Part shown: positions 46,601-61,200 of the stretch, piece by piece
Layout of the letters: each line of letters opens with the position of its first letter
Position numbering within the stretch: position 1 is the stretch's first letter
Assembly (NCBI GenBank): GCA_030562195.1
Contig: CM060200.1
Coordinates: 11,904,001 to 11,968,000, forward strand
Direction: 5' to 3'
Source: Nipponacmea schrenckii
Taxonomy: Eukaryota; Mollusca; Gastropoda; Lottiidae
DNA length: 64,000 bases
The notes under the pieces: generated by a model
What the model saw: the letters and a program-made list of their open reading frames with translations, nothing else
The model's database searches: none
Told to the model about the DNA's origin: nothing
Made by a program: the position numbers and the translations under genes

Positions 46601-49561
46601 AGTATATAACATGATTAATCTATTAATCTAAGAAATTATTGAAAAATGCTGCTAAGCTATTGATTATTACTTAGTTATTACTTAGTTTTATTGATTTCCT
46701 GGATTGTTAAATCATTCTGTCGTGAAGTTTTGACGCCAGGTAAGTTAACTGATTCTAAGATGTAAACCCTCTTCCAAACTCCCTACATTTCTTGGAATTT
46801 GGGTGATTTATATGAAAGACAATCATAAAAATGTTAAACTTAGTTGATTGCGCAGAAATACAAGATTTCATTCTAAACCTTGGACATTGATAGCTGGATT
46901 AGAAGAAGTGGGAATTCTGTAGAATCCTAAGCATGTGAATGTCTTAAGAAAAGCTCTTATATATATTTAATTGTGGTATTTTGGTATTTTATTTTGCAGA
47001 TGTAATGGATATAAATGCCTTAGAACCAGCTGTACCAGAAGCTAAGAAATCCAGTTCTAAGGAGAAAAAACTCAGTTTCAAAAAAGAAAAACCTAAGAAA
47101 GAAAAGAAAACAGCAGGTTCAGATATATTCTTTGGGTTACAGTCTGTGGATGATCTCATGGACCAATTCTCAGAAGAGGAAAGCATTGCTAGTGAAATTT
47201 CTGAATTTCCAATTGGAAGAGGTCAAACACCAACTCCACGAAAGGATTCTTTATCAGGTATTCAGACTTTTGGATCAAAACCATCAACAAGAAAACAGAT
47301 TTCTTTATCTCAAGACTATGATGATTCTATATCAGAACGAATTGGAATTTCAAGCAAATATGATAAATCATCTATAGCATCAGAGGTCAGAACTCAATAT
47401 AGTGAAGATACTACAGGTGACTATTCGGAAGGCTTTGACAGTGACACAGAAAGCATCTCAGAAACATATTCTGTTGATAGAGTCCAACAAAGCAAATCTA
47501 AATCCAGACCAGTAAGAGATGATGACAGAAGTTTCAGTGACAGTTATACATTATATAGTGACTCAAAAACATTCTCCAAAGGGTATGTCAATTTCTTATT
47601 ATTTATCAGAAATCTGTGTCACTAACAGTGATGAGTTTGATGTCAAGAAATTGTGTATAAAAGTATAAAAGCTCATCTCAGTATTATGGTGACTGCAATT
47701 CATGGAATTATTTTCCTCTTGTAGGGGTGCATATTTTTTTTAGGGACAAGGTATTTGAGTTCCACACAGAAATTAATTTTTAGAGATTACAGGTTCTAAT
47801 ATGCCTGTTTTATGGTTGTGTTTTTTTCCATCCGCCTGCCAAATGTCTTTAAATACATTCTGCTTCTTTTGCCAGGCAAGATGTCTCTTGAAAATTGCTG
47901 TTCTATTGTCTGAAAGTGAGAGTGAGAAATACTTTTTCCTAAATTTGCCTTTTGGCAGTAAATATTATGAATTATCAAAATGTTTATAAATTAAATAAAT
48001 TTTGGCTTGGATATTTTGTTTATTGCAATTATTATTATTATTTTTTTCAGTCAACCAGTACAGGCACCAAAACAACGTCCTCCTACCAGAAGTATACAAG
48101 TACAAACTGGAGAAGAACCAGGTCTGTCCTATTCTTGGAAGACACCCTTTGCTACTTTAGGTCCACAGTATGGTTTAGACTTTGTTGATCCATCACCCAT
48201 TGCTACTCATGTTATAAGTGCTGATGCATTAGAAAGTAAGTTTCAGTTTTTACAAATTTATTTTAACCTGCCAACTTCTAGGTAACTTGAGATAATGATT
48301 GTGAATCAATTGTAATATGCTCATCGTATCACGAGGTGGTATATCTCACATTCTATAAAAAAAACTGACGGTACTGAAATTATTGGAAACAACTATTTAG
48401 ATGAATGTTAACCATTCCTATCAACTACATTACTAAACATCAGTTTAAATGTTTTAAATTAATATCTGTTGAAACTTGGAAGAAAAAATGTTATTGTTTC
48501 ATATTGCAAAAATATTGTATCGTGACATTTTTTGAGACAGCTGTGGACTAAATTTCAATCTTTTCCAGCTATGACAGCATACAGTCCAGCAATGATAGCT
48601 CTACATGATATGTTAAAACAGCAGTTATTATTAACACAAAGTTTTTTATCAGCACAAAAACGTATTTATAGTAACTATCAATCATCATTAGAAACTAATT
48701 ATCATTATACTACATTAGAAGATACTAAAGAGGTTTGTTGATTTCTTTTTTTGCTAATAAAGATTGTAAGGGGTTTTCTAAACTTATTGTAAGTACTGAG
48801 GACACTGTTATCATCAATTAGCACCAATTTAATTTTCAACTACATTAGAGTTTTCAAATCACTATTATTTAAAAATCTTTGTAAAAGTGACATCGCAAAT
48901 TGATTAGTTTTAGTGGAATTGCAAGAACCACAATCAGTGTACCTGCTTCACATAATAAGTTTAAAAAAAACCTCTTTAAAATCCCTTTGAATGTAGGTTT
49001 CTGCAAGAAAGGGTGAATAATATTTCTCCAATTGAATAGACTGAGGACATTCCTTATACTTACCTTATTAAAACATGTTGCTTGCAGGAGCTTTGGATGC
49101 ATAAGACTCATCAGGACGGCTAGTGATGAGTTCATGAGACTTAACTTTCCAAGAAATAGACTTTGTAAATGTATTAGCAAATTTACTGACGATATATAAC
49201 AAGAAAAAAGCTGAGTACCTTGACCTTCTAAGATTGAATTGATTGTAGTTTGAATGAGACTTGGTGTGAATATTTATATGAGATCTTGGACAAGGTTGAT
49301 ATTGATGATTTTTCAATGAGTTATTGCCCCTGACTTGGTCAAATGCATGGAAACGTGAACATGATAGAGACTTCGGTTTTATCTGATTTGAATGACTGGG
49401 CTTATCTTGCTAGGCAACTACTTATTGTATTTCTCTATACTGAAATTGTCTGTTGCTAAACCAAAGATTTTTTCTATTTCCAGTACATCAAACAACATAG
49501 AAAAAAACCTATAACGTTTAAAGAAGCGTATAAAATGGTATCAGCTGAAATGGATTCATGA
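43680..49561 (+). CDS. C19orf44 homologue (DUF4614 protein), function unknown
   Basis: Eight coding exons join in phase: 43680-43790, 44350-44824, 45119-45255, 45684-45906, 47000-47582, 48051-48235, 48569-48732 and 49484-49561. They total 1,956 nt and encode 651 aa, near the length I recall for human C19orf44. The N-terminal three quarters are charged and Ser-rich, probably disordered (KKKKPPEPTSDDDEDS; RSPSPESK; EKKLSFKKEKPKKEKK). The conserved C-terminus (residues ~530-651) carries QYGLDFVDPSPIATHVISAD, TAYSPAMIALHDMLKQQL, LTQSFLSAQKR and YTTLEDTKEYIKQHRKKP, matching the DUF4614 region as I remember it. No catalytic motif is seen. The ATG exon has an acceptor at 43639-43640, so a non-coding exon lies upstream. 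Confidence 0.88.
44116..44240 (+). mobile_element. TTAA-type MITE fragment (copy 2)
   Basis: TTAAAGGGATTGTAAAGAGG is followed by CTGATAGTATGAATTTGCAC and TTTCAATCATACATCTGAGG. The inverse-strand copy at 59280-59442 shares these words in order. The right end is not found. Confidence 0.5.
48757..48990. mobile_element. MITE related to the TTAA family (copy 3)
   Basis: The left end reads AAAGATTGTAAGGGGTTTT and the right end, on the other strand, AAAGGGATTTTAAAGAGG. ACACTGTTATCATCAATTAG in the middle matches the family core. It lies in the last intron of the C19orf44 homologue. Confidence 0.5.
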
Positions 49562-49623
49562 TCATTTCAGCTGGTTATTTTATATTTTATTACCCGTCCT
49601 AATTGTGATATTTATTTATTTTT

Positions 49624-49629
49624 AATAAA
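49624..49629 (+). terminator. Polyadenylation signal of the C19orf44 homologue
   Basis: AATAAA lies 63 bases after the stop codon, in a T-rich 3' flank, and is the first such signal downstream of the coding end. Confidence 0.6.
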
Positions 49630-52266
49630 TTGTCTTAAAATGAGTATGCTTAATATTATTGAAAAAATAACTAAATAATATTTTGTGTTTTAAAAAAAAA
49701 AAAAAATGTGAATAATATGTAACCAGAAAGTTGTCTTAACAGTACTAGTGTACAGTGTTATTCATGATTTGAACCATAACTTTTCAAATGTTCACTTTTT
49801 CTATTGTCAATTGTATCAAAAATACTGTACTGCATACCTCACCTATTCCTGGCTTGACTTATAATTGGTTTTGTTGGCAATTGCACATATTTGGCATCAG
49901 TTTTGTGTTTTGTATGGAAGAGTTTCATTGCCAAAAAGTATTTAATTGTATGCGTCATCCTAATTTCCATGAATAGGCATGTACAATTATTTGTTGTTCT
50001 TTTTGTCTCTAAATAACTCTGGCACTATACCTTCTAATTTATCTAACAGAATTATCCAATAATCAATGTCATAAAGTTCATTTCTTGCCCAAAAAATCTG
50101 GTCCTACCCAGTCCCTTAAACAGGACATTCGGATAAGATAACAGAAATGGATTACAACATGAGATTCAAATATCACCTTGGAGATGGATGCCTTTATGGG
50201 TGGTGCCAGATTTGTCCAGCTCATTCAATTTACAAAGACAATTGAAGTATCTCATGTTCCAGTAAAAATATGAATAACTTTAGGAAATAACTGCATTAAA
50301 ATTCAAGAATCTATTTTATCCATAACAGCTTAGCAAAAACAGAAAATTTGGAAACAATTTATTATAGTATAGGGTAGGTAAGAATGCCAAATTTCATAGA
50401 AATCTGATTCTTTTTCTTATTAAAATATTGCCAAGCAAAGAGGAATGACAATAATTTCTGTCAGATGTTTCTGAGACATTAAGTTCAAAGCTATTAGAAA
50501 TATTCTGTACAAGAGAAGTTTCTTTTTTTTATCTTTGCAAAAAAATTACAGCATCTGGATATAACTTATTTCATTCATACAATTTTTAACAAGTACTAAT
50601 TAATTTATATTTTAAAATAATATAATAGTTATTTGATTTGTACAGTTTTCTTGTCAAAATAAATTTAACACCCATAATAGGGTTGATTATATACAATAAT
50701 ATTAACTCAATATACACAACTAATGTACAACCACATACAGATAAATTTAGAGAGCCTGAAATATACTTAATTGTAGACAATCTATATGTAGGATATTATT
50801 TCTATAAGTGATACGAATGCATGAAATAATGCTGGAAAGCAATTATTTAGGCATTAATTTCTCAGAAAGTATTTCAAATCCTCTTCCAGATGTAATTGGA
50901 AGAATTAATCTATGTCATTCAAACAGATTTATTTTATAAAATTTGATTTAATATTTTGGTAAAATATCTAATAGTAGGATTTGAAGTTTTGCAAGAGTGA
51001 TTGTACTTAGTTATTTGACAGTTAATAAACACCTTGATACTTTATTTTCATACATACACAAACACACTTCATTCTTCTCAAATTGTCCAAAAATAACTTA
51101 CACTCAATCCAAATTTATATGCAGTAAGACAGATTCTTGTGAAAAGGATTGAAAAGAGTTTTGTAAATTTTGTATGTATACAGAGACACTGATAGCATCA
51201 AAATTAGACTGCACTGGGACACTTGTTAGGATAACAAATAAGACAAAAAATATATATTTTAAAAAAAACAAATGGTGATCTTCTTTTAATAAGGTTGAAG
51301 ATTAATAAACCACCTTATAGGAATCTTGAAATCAGTCTTAACATGGTCAAATTATGAGGATAGGTCTTAGCAAGTATATTTAAATATGAAAGAAGACATT
51401 GACCAAATTTATATGTAAACAGGTTTTATGTAGCAGTGGTTTTTAAAATCATAAAACAAATATCACACTAGCATACTATATTATCACATTTATAAATTAA
51501 TTTATTTACATCATTCATACACCATCATACAACCTTCAGTCAAACTCCCATATATCTTAACTAATTAGAACAAGAAACAGATCTTTGATTTAAAACTTTG
51601 AATGCCTAGAATGAAAATGCCAAACAAAAATATAAATTCACTTAATGCTACTGTAGTCATCTATGTATATTCTTTATGATGTGATAAAGCTCAATGTCCA
51701 TGACAAATTTTAAATTGAATTAAACTCTAAATTCTGTGACAGTCTGGACCATTGGCAGTTTGGTTTGAAGGCATTGTTAAGGTTATTGTTAATCTACTTT
51801 TCAAAACAATTACAAAATTTCTCAAACTTGGACAATATTAACCAGTTGGACCAAGTGTCATGACAAAAGAATATAATCTCTATATAAAAATTATTCATTA
51901 AAGTAAGTTATTATTGAAAAATGCATTTAAGTGTGTTTCAATATTGCTTATATTTTTGGATTAGCAGATAATCTTATAGATTTGTTGGATTAAAGTGGAT
52001 TCTGTCCAATAGCTTCAACACTGATGAACAAATGCTCTTCTTGGCCAAGTTGAAAAATTTCAATTTTTTGGATGTCCTCAAGAGGTAGTATACCTTGAAC
52101 AATGTTGTGTGTAATTATAGCCATCATGGTAATGGTATGAAACTGCTACAAATTGAAATGAAGCTCTAACCATAAATCAGAATCAGACTTTATAGAAGAC
52201 TATAATAATAGTTGTATGTAATTATCAAGATAGTGTATGACATGCACACTGAAACGCTCACTTAGT
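49630..52266. other. Intergenic / convergent 3' region between C19orf44 homologue and FAF1
   Basis: AT-rich, with no supported coding region. The right part is the FAF1 3' untranslated region. A fragment of the TTAA-type MITE family is recognisable near 51141-51215 (gaaaaggattgaaaagag, then gacactgatagcatc). Confidence 0.6.
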
Positions 52267-55200
52267 TTAAGATTTTTCCTCTAGGATTAAAGTTTCTTGA
52301 GGAAATAATTTAGCATCTTGTAATGTCAGTGTTTCATCTAACTGTGTAATCTGAAATACAAAAAAAAATTTTCTGAATAGCTGAATAATTCTGACATCCC
52401 TGTTCTCAAGGACTTTCAAGGTGTCCCATTTATAAGAACATTTTTACGACAAGGTGACAAGCCTATTTGAAAGGACTAAGAAACTCTTATTATCAATGAC
52501 TTTCTTCCTTTAATGGTTTCAAGAACTTTTAACCTATAGCAAAGCAAAGGACAGGAAAAACAGTATTTTCAAAGACTTTCAAAGTGACTATCTTATTCCA
52601 AAGGACAGTAAAAACCTCATTTTCAAACACTTCCAAAGTGAATGTCTTATTTCAAAGGACAGTAAAAACCTCATTTTACAGATTTTCGAGGTGAATATCT
52701 TATTTCAAAGGACAATGAAAACCATTCATGAATCAGGTTGCAGATTATAAAGATAAAATAGGCTATTTCATGTCTGATGTCCTAATAAAAGAAGTGTGAA
52801 GATTACAAAATGCAGCTTACATCACGTCTAGGATATGTGGTAATAACTTTATATTCCTCTGTATGGAAACTTTTTGTTATTAAGAAATTGAGTAATGTTT
52901 GTATTGTATCATCAGCTCGAAAACGCCTAGTAATAACATCACCACCTTGTACACGAAATCTTATCTCACTAATAGGATATGTAGCATCTTCTGGAGGTTC
53001 TGGTGCTAGAGATCGAGACACTGATTGTTGTATGGTCTGCAAAAGAGCAAATGTACTAAATCAACGGTCCCTTTCAATATTTGAGATATTGTTATCAAGA
53101 GAAATTAGGACCACTTGAATCTCTGGTCAAAACCAAAACTTGGCCCTGTAAATTTTAGATTGTCACCAAAAGTCAGTGTAAAGAACTCTTATTGATTATA
53201 CTGGTAACTTATTTCTAGAAATAATTTGAGATTATACAATTTAGGTTGAATTCGCATGTCAATGAATTGACATCGTCAAAATAACACGTAGATGATACAT
53301 TCCAATTTCTGCAGAAATAAGGAAAATTCACAGGGTTATTGGTGCTTTAAAGATTATGGCTAGATCAGCTTACAACCCCTACCACCTGAAAACATTAAAT
53401 ATATACCATTTTTACATCCTCTTCTTCTTGCTTTAGCCTTTCTTCTTCTCTTTGTTTTTCTTTTTCCACCTCTAATATAGCTTGTCTTTTAGCTTCTTCT
53501 TCTCTCTGCATTTCAGCTTTAGCTCTATCAGCTGCTAAGGACTCTTCATAAGCTACATCTTGCTGCTGCTTGATTAATTCTCTATTTGTTCTTTCTTGCT
53601 AATTATGAAAGAAAGTGTTCATAAATGATCTGATGACTAATAATCAATATGGGCAATGGCATGCAGGGTGTTGCCAGAATAATTTGCCAAAACAAGTGTA
53701 TTCAGTTGATTTTTTAATAAATAGCAAATAACAACCAGAAGGAAGGCTTTATCTAATTTTAATGAGACTGCATACATCGCTAATTGACCTAATACTGAGT
53801 ACACATGAAAACGCAATCACTTGAAAAGTCAATATTTAAGTTCTAACGAACCTCAATATAATTTTTATACAACAACAACACTACAGTGACGTCACCCAAC
53901 ATGCCATGTTTCTAGGCAATTTTTCCCAAAAACGCAACATTTTGCACGCACACCACTGGAAAAAGTGAATTTCACTCTGGATTATGCACACATTACCTTT
54001 AAAAGCATGTGAATCCGAATAAAATTTCTATTCTTCACAAGGGCACGTCAGGACTGTCAGATCGTACTGGATCATGTCTGAGACCGAACACTACCAGTGA
54101 CTAGAAAGGCTGCTCAAGTCCAAGGACGACGTGGATTCATTCACCCCAACACCGTAAGGAACCGTCTGCAAGCTGCAGGCCTGCATGCACGACATCCTTA
54201 TTTCGGCCCCATATTGACGGCTTGTCACGTTTCAACAGGACAACCCTAGGGCACACACTTTAATGGTGTCCATGCAGTACCTTGCACAGCAGAACTTCCC
54301 TGTGATTCAGTGGCCAGCTCTGTCACCCGACCTCTCCCCTATCGAGCACTTATGGGATGAATTTGGACGACATCTTTCACGTCAACGCCTGATGGACAAT
54401 ATCTGGTAACTTGAGGTTGCCTTTGTTCAGGAGTGGAATGCTATCCCTCAGAACACTATCAGGAGGCTCATCAACTCCATGCGACGATGATGCACTGCAT
54501 GTGTCAATGCAAATGGCCGTCACACCTGTTATTGACTTCTCTGTTTGACCCCTACACCAGTTAAGTTTCGCTCGAGCATTAACATTATCATGAATAAAAT
54601 TTAATGATGTTCACAAGTCTTCTTAAATCATTCATTGTCTCAAAAGCATCATACGTATATACTTCACATATCAATCCGTGGAGTTGTGCATTTTCTTATG
54701 GACTGAGTATATTATTGATCAATAGATCCTACCTCTTCAGCAATGTCTGTTATTTGTTGTTCTTTAAATATTTCTACTGAATGTATCAATCTTGTCATTA
54801 ATTCATCTAATGTTACGTGACCTGTAAAATCAACAATATCAAGTTTGACACTGGTATCAGTTTATTCCTAAATCAAAATTTTTTTCAAAAATTGCGCAAG
54901 AAACAAAGGAACAATTTTACAAGGTTAACAATTTAAGTTCGAAGGGAAACTCACCACCCTTTGGTCCTGAGCCAAAAATTAGTTTTTTCCTGGATTACCC
55001 ATTTACAAATTGGTTCATAAGAAAAATTAAGAAAGACAACTTTTTCAAGGAAACCAAACTTTTAAATCCCTCACAAAATATAACCCACAACCACCAATAT
55101 CGATGTAACCTAGACTATAGTGTTTCGGTTTTTAAAATATGTGGACGAGTCCCAAATTATACCAAGAATGAATTACTTACCTTGTATAACATCAACTATT

Positions 55201-58200
55201 TCATTAGTAGCTCGCGATCGTGATATTATTAACAATGCTGGTAAATCTTCTATTTTACGATTTCTCATCTGCGTAGCTGCCACACTTCCAAAGTGACGTG
55301 TTGCTGTAGTAATAAATCTGAATTCAAAATAAATTGTTAATTATTCATAAACAACTAAAATGCAAATAACTGGATTCCTTAGCTTTGAGATATGTAATCA
55401 TGTCAAAATAATGTGAAACTATTTCACTCTTTATCAAAATGGCTTCACCCAAGTTTTTTAAATGTCAATTGGATAAGCTTACCAGTATATTAAACACAAT
55501 GAAAAGGCAAATAGTTATATTTTACTTTCCAATGTTCTGAGTGATACTTTTTTTCTAACAAATATGATTTTATGAAAAATTTAGCATGTCTTACCTATTT
55601 GTGTTGGCCTCATGAGTGAGATCCCAGGCCCAGGTGATAAAATTACATGATAAATAATTTACAATACTCTCAGAACATAATAATTGGGAACAAAATACAT
55701 TAGAAAATATACTTCCATCATGATGTAAATATATAGCTAATAACTTCCTCTGAAAAAAAAAATATCATGAATTATTGCCTTTGTTATAAATATCTATATC
55801 TAAATGACTTCCAAGGAATGGAGTATAGATCTGTTTTGTAAACTGCTTTCTTGTAGCAAACAGGTCTTCAAATTTTTGGCAAAACCAGGTGCAGAAAACA
55901 TATTTTTTGTATATTTAATTGGTGAATATACCAAGTTATGCACATCTACTTTTTCATTTTTATTAGATCAATTTTCATATACAATAAAGAAATTAGTCAA
56001 ACCATCAAATTTTGTAACATTTTATACTCTTGAAATTGTTTTGGACTGTGTTTGACAATAAGGAAATAATGATCTTACATCTGTGGCTCTTTGTTGTAAT
56101 GATTCTTTTATAGCATCATCTAATGATCCTATAAAAAACACTGGATGTATTTCTCCATATCTGAAAGATATAAATTTTCACTTTAGCAGTGTTTATTTCA
56201 TTTGGGATACTATGCACAGTCATTTGGTTCACTGGTAACTGGATCACAGTATTACAGCAGGCAAGGTATTATGGGACCTGTATTACTTTGACCATTATAA
56301 TACCTTGTACCCGTTATTACTGTGATCAAAATAATACCTTGTGCCTGTATCACTGTGACCATAATACCTTGTACTCGTTATTACTGTGATCACAATAATA
56401 CCTTGTACCTGTTATTACTGTGATCAAAATACCTTGTGCCTGTATTACTGTGACCAAAATAATACCTTGTGTTTGTATTACTGTGACCAAAATAATACCT
56501 TGTACTTGTATTACTGTGACCAAAATAATACCTTTTGCTTGTATTACTGTGACCAAAATAATACCTTGTGTTTGTATTACTGTGACCAAAATAATACCTT
56601 GTACTTGTATTACTGTGACCAAAATAATACCTTTTGCTTGTATTACTGTGACCAAAATAATACCTTGTGCCTGTATCACTGTGACCAAAATAATACCTTG
56701 TGTTTGTATTGAATACGTACGATACTGTGACCATAATTATACCTCGTGCTTTTATTACTGTGACCAAAATAATACCCTGTGTTTGTAATACTGTGACCAA
56801 AATAATAACTTGTGACCGTATTACTGTGACCATAATAATACCTTGTTTTTGTATTACTGTAACCATAATAAAACCTTGTGTTTGTGTTACTGTGAGCATA
56901 ATAATACATTGTGCTTGTATTACCGTGACCATAATAATACCTTGTGTTTGTATTACCGTGACCTTTCCCTTTCTTAATACACCATAATTCCTGTGACTAA
57001 CTTACCTACACTTTGCTTTTCTAGCCGATATCCATGGGTAAATTTCCAAACATTAATGATTTCACAGAAGATAAACTAGGCTTATGGTTTGATAAGATAA
57101 AATTCTAGCTGTGATAGTTCAATCTTTACAAGGGATCAAGCTCTTAATTTCAGTATAATTATAACAACTAAAATATCAATAAAGGAACAAAATTTTAATT
57201 TCATACCTCTCCTTAAATTCCTTAGTAAGATGCTCTAAAGCTTCTGTTTCATCTGCAAAACTTTCTGGCACTGTAAAGATATTGATAAACAATGAATGAA
57301 TGTGGATCTTGTTAGGAATCAAATAAAGCTTTGAAATGTTGTAAGATCATGTGATCTTGATGTCAATGGCAGCACTTGATCTGAGAGTTCTAAACAGGTT
57401 TCCTCTGTTCAAATTCTATACTCAATCAAGAAGTATTAACACAAATATGTCACATTCAAATTTTCTCATCTATTTACTCACATAGAACACATTCTGAACT
57501 CAGATGGAACAGATTCAGAACTCACGTGAAACACATTCTGAACTCACGTGAAACACATTCTGAACTCACATGGAACGCATTATCAACTCAAGTGGATACA
57601 ATTCTGAACTGACATGGAACACATTCTGAACTCTCAAATCAAGTGACTCACAAGTGAAGACAGCAGACTGAATCCACATTGAATGGAAATCAATAAGCTT
57701 TATGTAATTTTATTGGAAATTTCATTTCCAATTTTATAAATCTATTTGAGAATTAAGAAGTATAAATCTTCTCTGGACACAGCAAACAATTATAAAAACT
57801 GATAATCTAGCATATTTGCTTATTTTAGAAGACATATGGATTTCAAGCTATTTATACTAACTTAAGGTAGTATTCCGTCGACTAGGCATAGAATCAGATT
57901 CTGAGGTGAATAGTTCATCTTGAAAACTATCAATAACTTCATCTTCATCACTACTGACTTCCATTACATCTTCCTGCAATAAATTAAAATTTTTACTGTG
58001 ATAATAAGATTTGAATGATATTTGGAGCAGAGCATATAAAATTCCCCTGTTGTTTTGCATTACTTATATGACACCTTCACCACACATTGGAGACCTGTTC
58101 ATTCAATAACAGTGCTAAATACTTTTGACCTTTGAATGTCAGTGTCAAATAGTTACATAAGCATTCAATATAAAAACATATTATCTTACCTCTGCAGGAT

Positions 58201-61200
58201 GTTTATTTGTAGATTTATTGTTGACTGTATTATTGGCCCTGGCTAAGGTTAATTTATGTGTTGGTAAATCTAAACCACACTGTGATAGATATAACTAAAA
58301 ATATACAAATTGACCAATATTGATATTTTTTTTTATATATTTCTATGACTCACTTACTCTGAAGATCCGACTGCAGTTTGGGAAAATCAGAGTTACATTC
58401 ATACTGAACATAAAACTCAGTGGCTTTCTTCTTGAAAACTTAACTTTAATGGTTTTAGTGTCTCATTGGTCAATCACAGAAATTGATAATGAATTGAGTT
58501 TGTTATTCATCAGATTTCTGCATTTTGAAAGTCTTAAGTTTTTGAGAATAAGGCCACATAATTTTAGTGCAATAACAAATAAATGTAACTTTCTTCTTAG
58601 TGTATAATCAACATTTATAAAGTTTATTTTCTAATATTAAATGTTTTATGATAATAAATTAAGTAGACTCCAAACAGAAATTAAACAGTTCTTATAAAGC
58701 GACAAGGAAAACTATAAATTAGATTTTAGGAAATTAGGAGCCAAGATAAAGTTGCTGCAAAAGTCTATTCTAGTACTACCTCTTAGAACAAACACAATGC
58801 TATATCCATTAAACTAAGTTATCATAGAAAATCCTTACTAAGTTAATTTAGTTTTAGTTTTATGGATTTATTGTATAAAAGAGAGATTCTGTCATATTCT
58901 ATTTTCACTGATGAACAAAGACCTGACGCAGTTTAAAAGTTCAGTAAATAGTCATCTTAAGTTGTAGTAGTCATGAAAGGCAATTTATCACGGTATTCCT
59001 TTTACTCTAAATTAATACAGTCTTGTCATGTGTTTTCCAAAAATGCTACAATGCAATGCAAGAAAAAACTTACATTATCTTTGGTACCTTTAGGCCAGCC
59101 CGTCCAGATCTGATGTCTTACTGGTATATCTGATACATTGGATAAATCTTGCTTCACCTGGGCAGAAAACATCATTTTCTAATTATTGCCTTAATATGTT
59201 ATTTTGAAATAAAAGGACAGCAAATCAATTACAAAAAGCATAGAGTTGGTCTCCTAGAGAATGAAAAGCGAAATATCATTGTACCACATAAGGCTTTTGG
59301 ATTAGTGTTATCATCAACCCTTAATTGAATTCCAGGAACCTAAGATGTATGATTGAAATCAAAATGGTGCAAATTGATGGTATATATGTTCCTAATACAC
59401 ATACAAAATGTATAAAACCTCTATACAACCCTTTATAATGATAATAATGTTATCACAGTCTCCATAAAAAAAGCTATGACTTTATGTCAAAGAAATAAAT
59501 TATATCTACCTCTTGTACAGTTTTTCGACCAGGATATTTTAAATTAAACATTCTAAATCTACTACTTTCATTAAATGATATTTCTAACTCAAATTCTTCA
59601 TTCATATCATGACTACTGAAAAATATATAAGCTCACGTGACTTTTTAATGTTGAATAAAAGAAAAACTAGATCCACAGGCTTTGTGTGGTTACCACACAG
59701 TGCTGGTTCCCACACAGTGCTTCACAGTTTTGATGTAGATTTCAAAACTGTTCCACAAAGTATCAGTAGAACAGTAACGTTATTAACTGGGTATAAGTCG
59801 TTTAAACTTGTGTATAGTTATCATCTACATGTTAACTACTTACTTGTGTATGTGGTTATTATCCTCCCGAGATCTTGACAGCGTAGGATTATTAATATTT
59901 GGTGTTAACACATATAAAGAATTGTCTTTTGGCAGGTGTAAGTCTCTTAATATAGTCTGGAAAAAAGTATTTTCATTCAATAGATTTATTTATAACATTA
60001 GCAACATATTGTTTATAATCATCATCTCTTGAACTCATTCAAACTAATACTTATTTCTGCCCTTTTCACAGTATTTTGTATTTTACACCTATTGTCCGAG
60101 GTAATTAATATTCATGATCTCAATAAATTTTCAAACCATCCAATCAACACATGTGTGAACAATGGCCTCTTTGTCTAAATTCCACAAATCATATAAAGTG
60201 AATAACACATCCAACTATGTATTTATTATTTAAAAAAGGGCGTCAATTGTAGTGGACACTGTTCGAGATTAATCGCATGCTATAAAAATACACTTAATTA
60301 TAACACCTCTAAAATCTCAAATTTTCTCTATCTGTTTTGTTCTAAGAAAAGTTCACTATTCAGAATCTTTTCTTTCAGTTTACAGAATAACAAAGTTCAA
60401 CTCAACGCTTTTATTACTACTTTCAGTAATGTACCGAAATCAGATGAGATCAAATATATATGATGGAAAGGGACAAAAAAAGGGGGAATGGACCTAAATA
60501 AAAACTGTTAATAACTCACTGTATCATCAAATTTTCTTTTGATGCCCTTTAAAACCTGTTGACCAGCAGGAATACCTATTTCCCCCTCTAAAATATCTTT
60601 TATGCTACCTTTAATTTAGAAAAACATCAAGTGTTCAATATCAATACCAAATTGTCAGGTGTTGAAGAAGTTAAGAATGAATTCATAAGATAGATTTTTC
60701 AGATCTTGCATTATTTCACAATGTACTACAATGTTAAGTATGCCATGTTTACATAAAACTTTGAATAGAAAAACACAAAATTAGCCTTGATGACAAAAAA
60801 TTGATCAGGCATTTCTGCCAATGATAATTGGGATAACACACTTCATGTACAGAGCCCATACAATTCAAGCTAACAAACAACATTGTGTCAACAAATTGCC
60901 TTTTTGATTATGTATAAATCATTATAGATAAAATATGAAAAAATATACTTATCAAGCAACAAGTGATGAAATTGAAAATAATACATACCCACAGTTTCAC
61001 TATCAGCAATAACAACTGGAATATTTCTATCTCTATATTCCACACTAAAATTTAACATCCTACGTCTAATATTGCTATAACTAGATGATGGTACAGACAT
61101 ACCAACAGCTGCTATATTACTAGCAGATGCTGCACCGGATGCATTTGAAGATTGATCATCATCACTGATGTTAACAATATCTTCTATTGGACTTGGTATG

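Noticed and set aside
56350..56987. Long open frames on both strands (up to 180 codons)
   Set aside because: They arise from a stop-free 33-bp minisatellite inside a FAF1 intron; the products are simple repeats.
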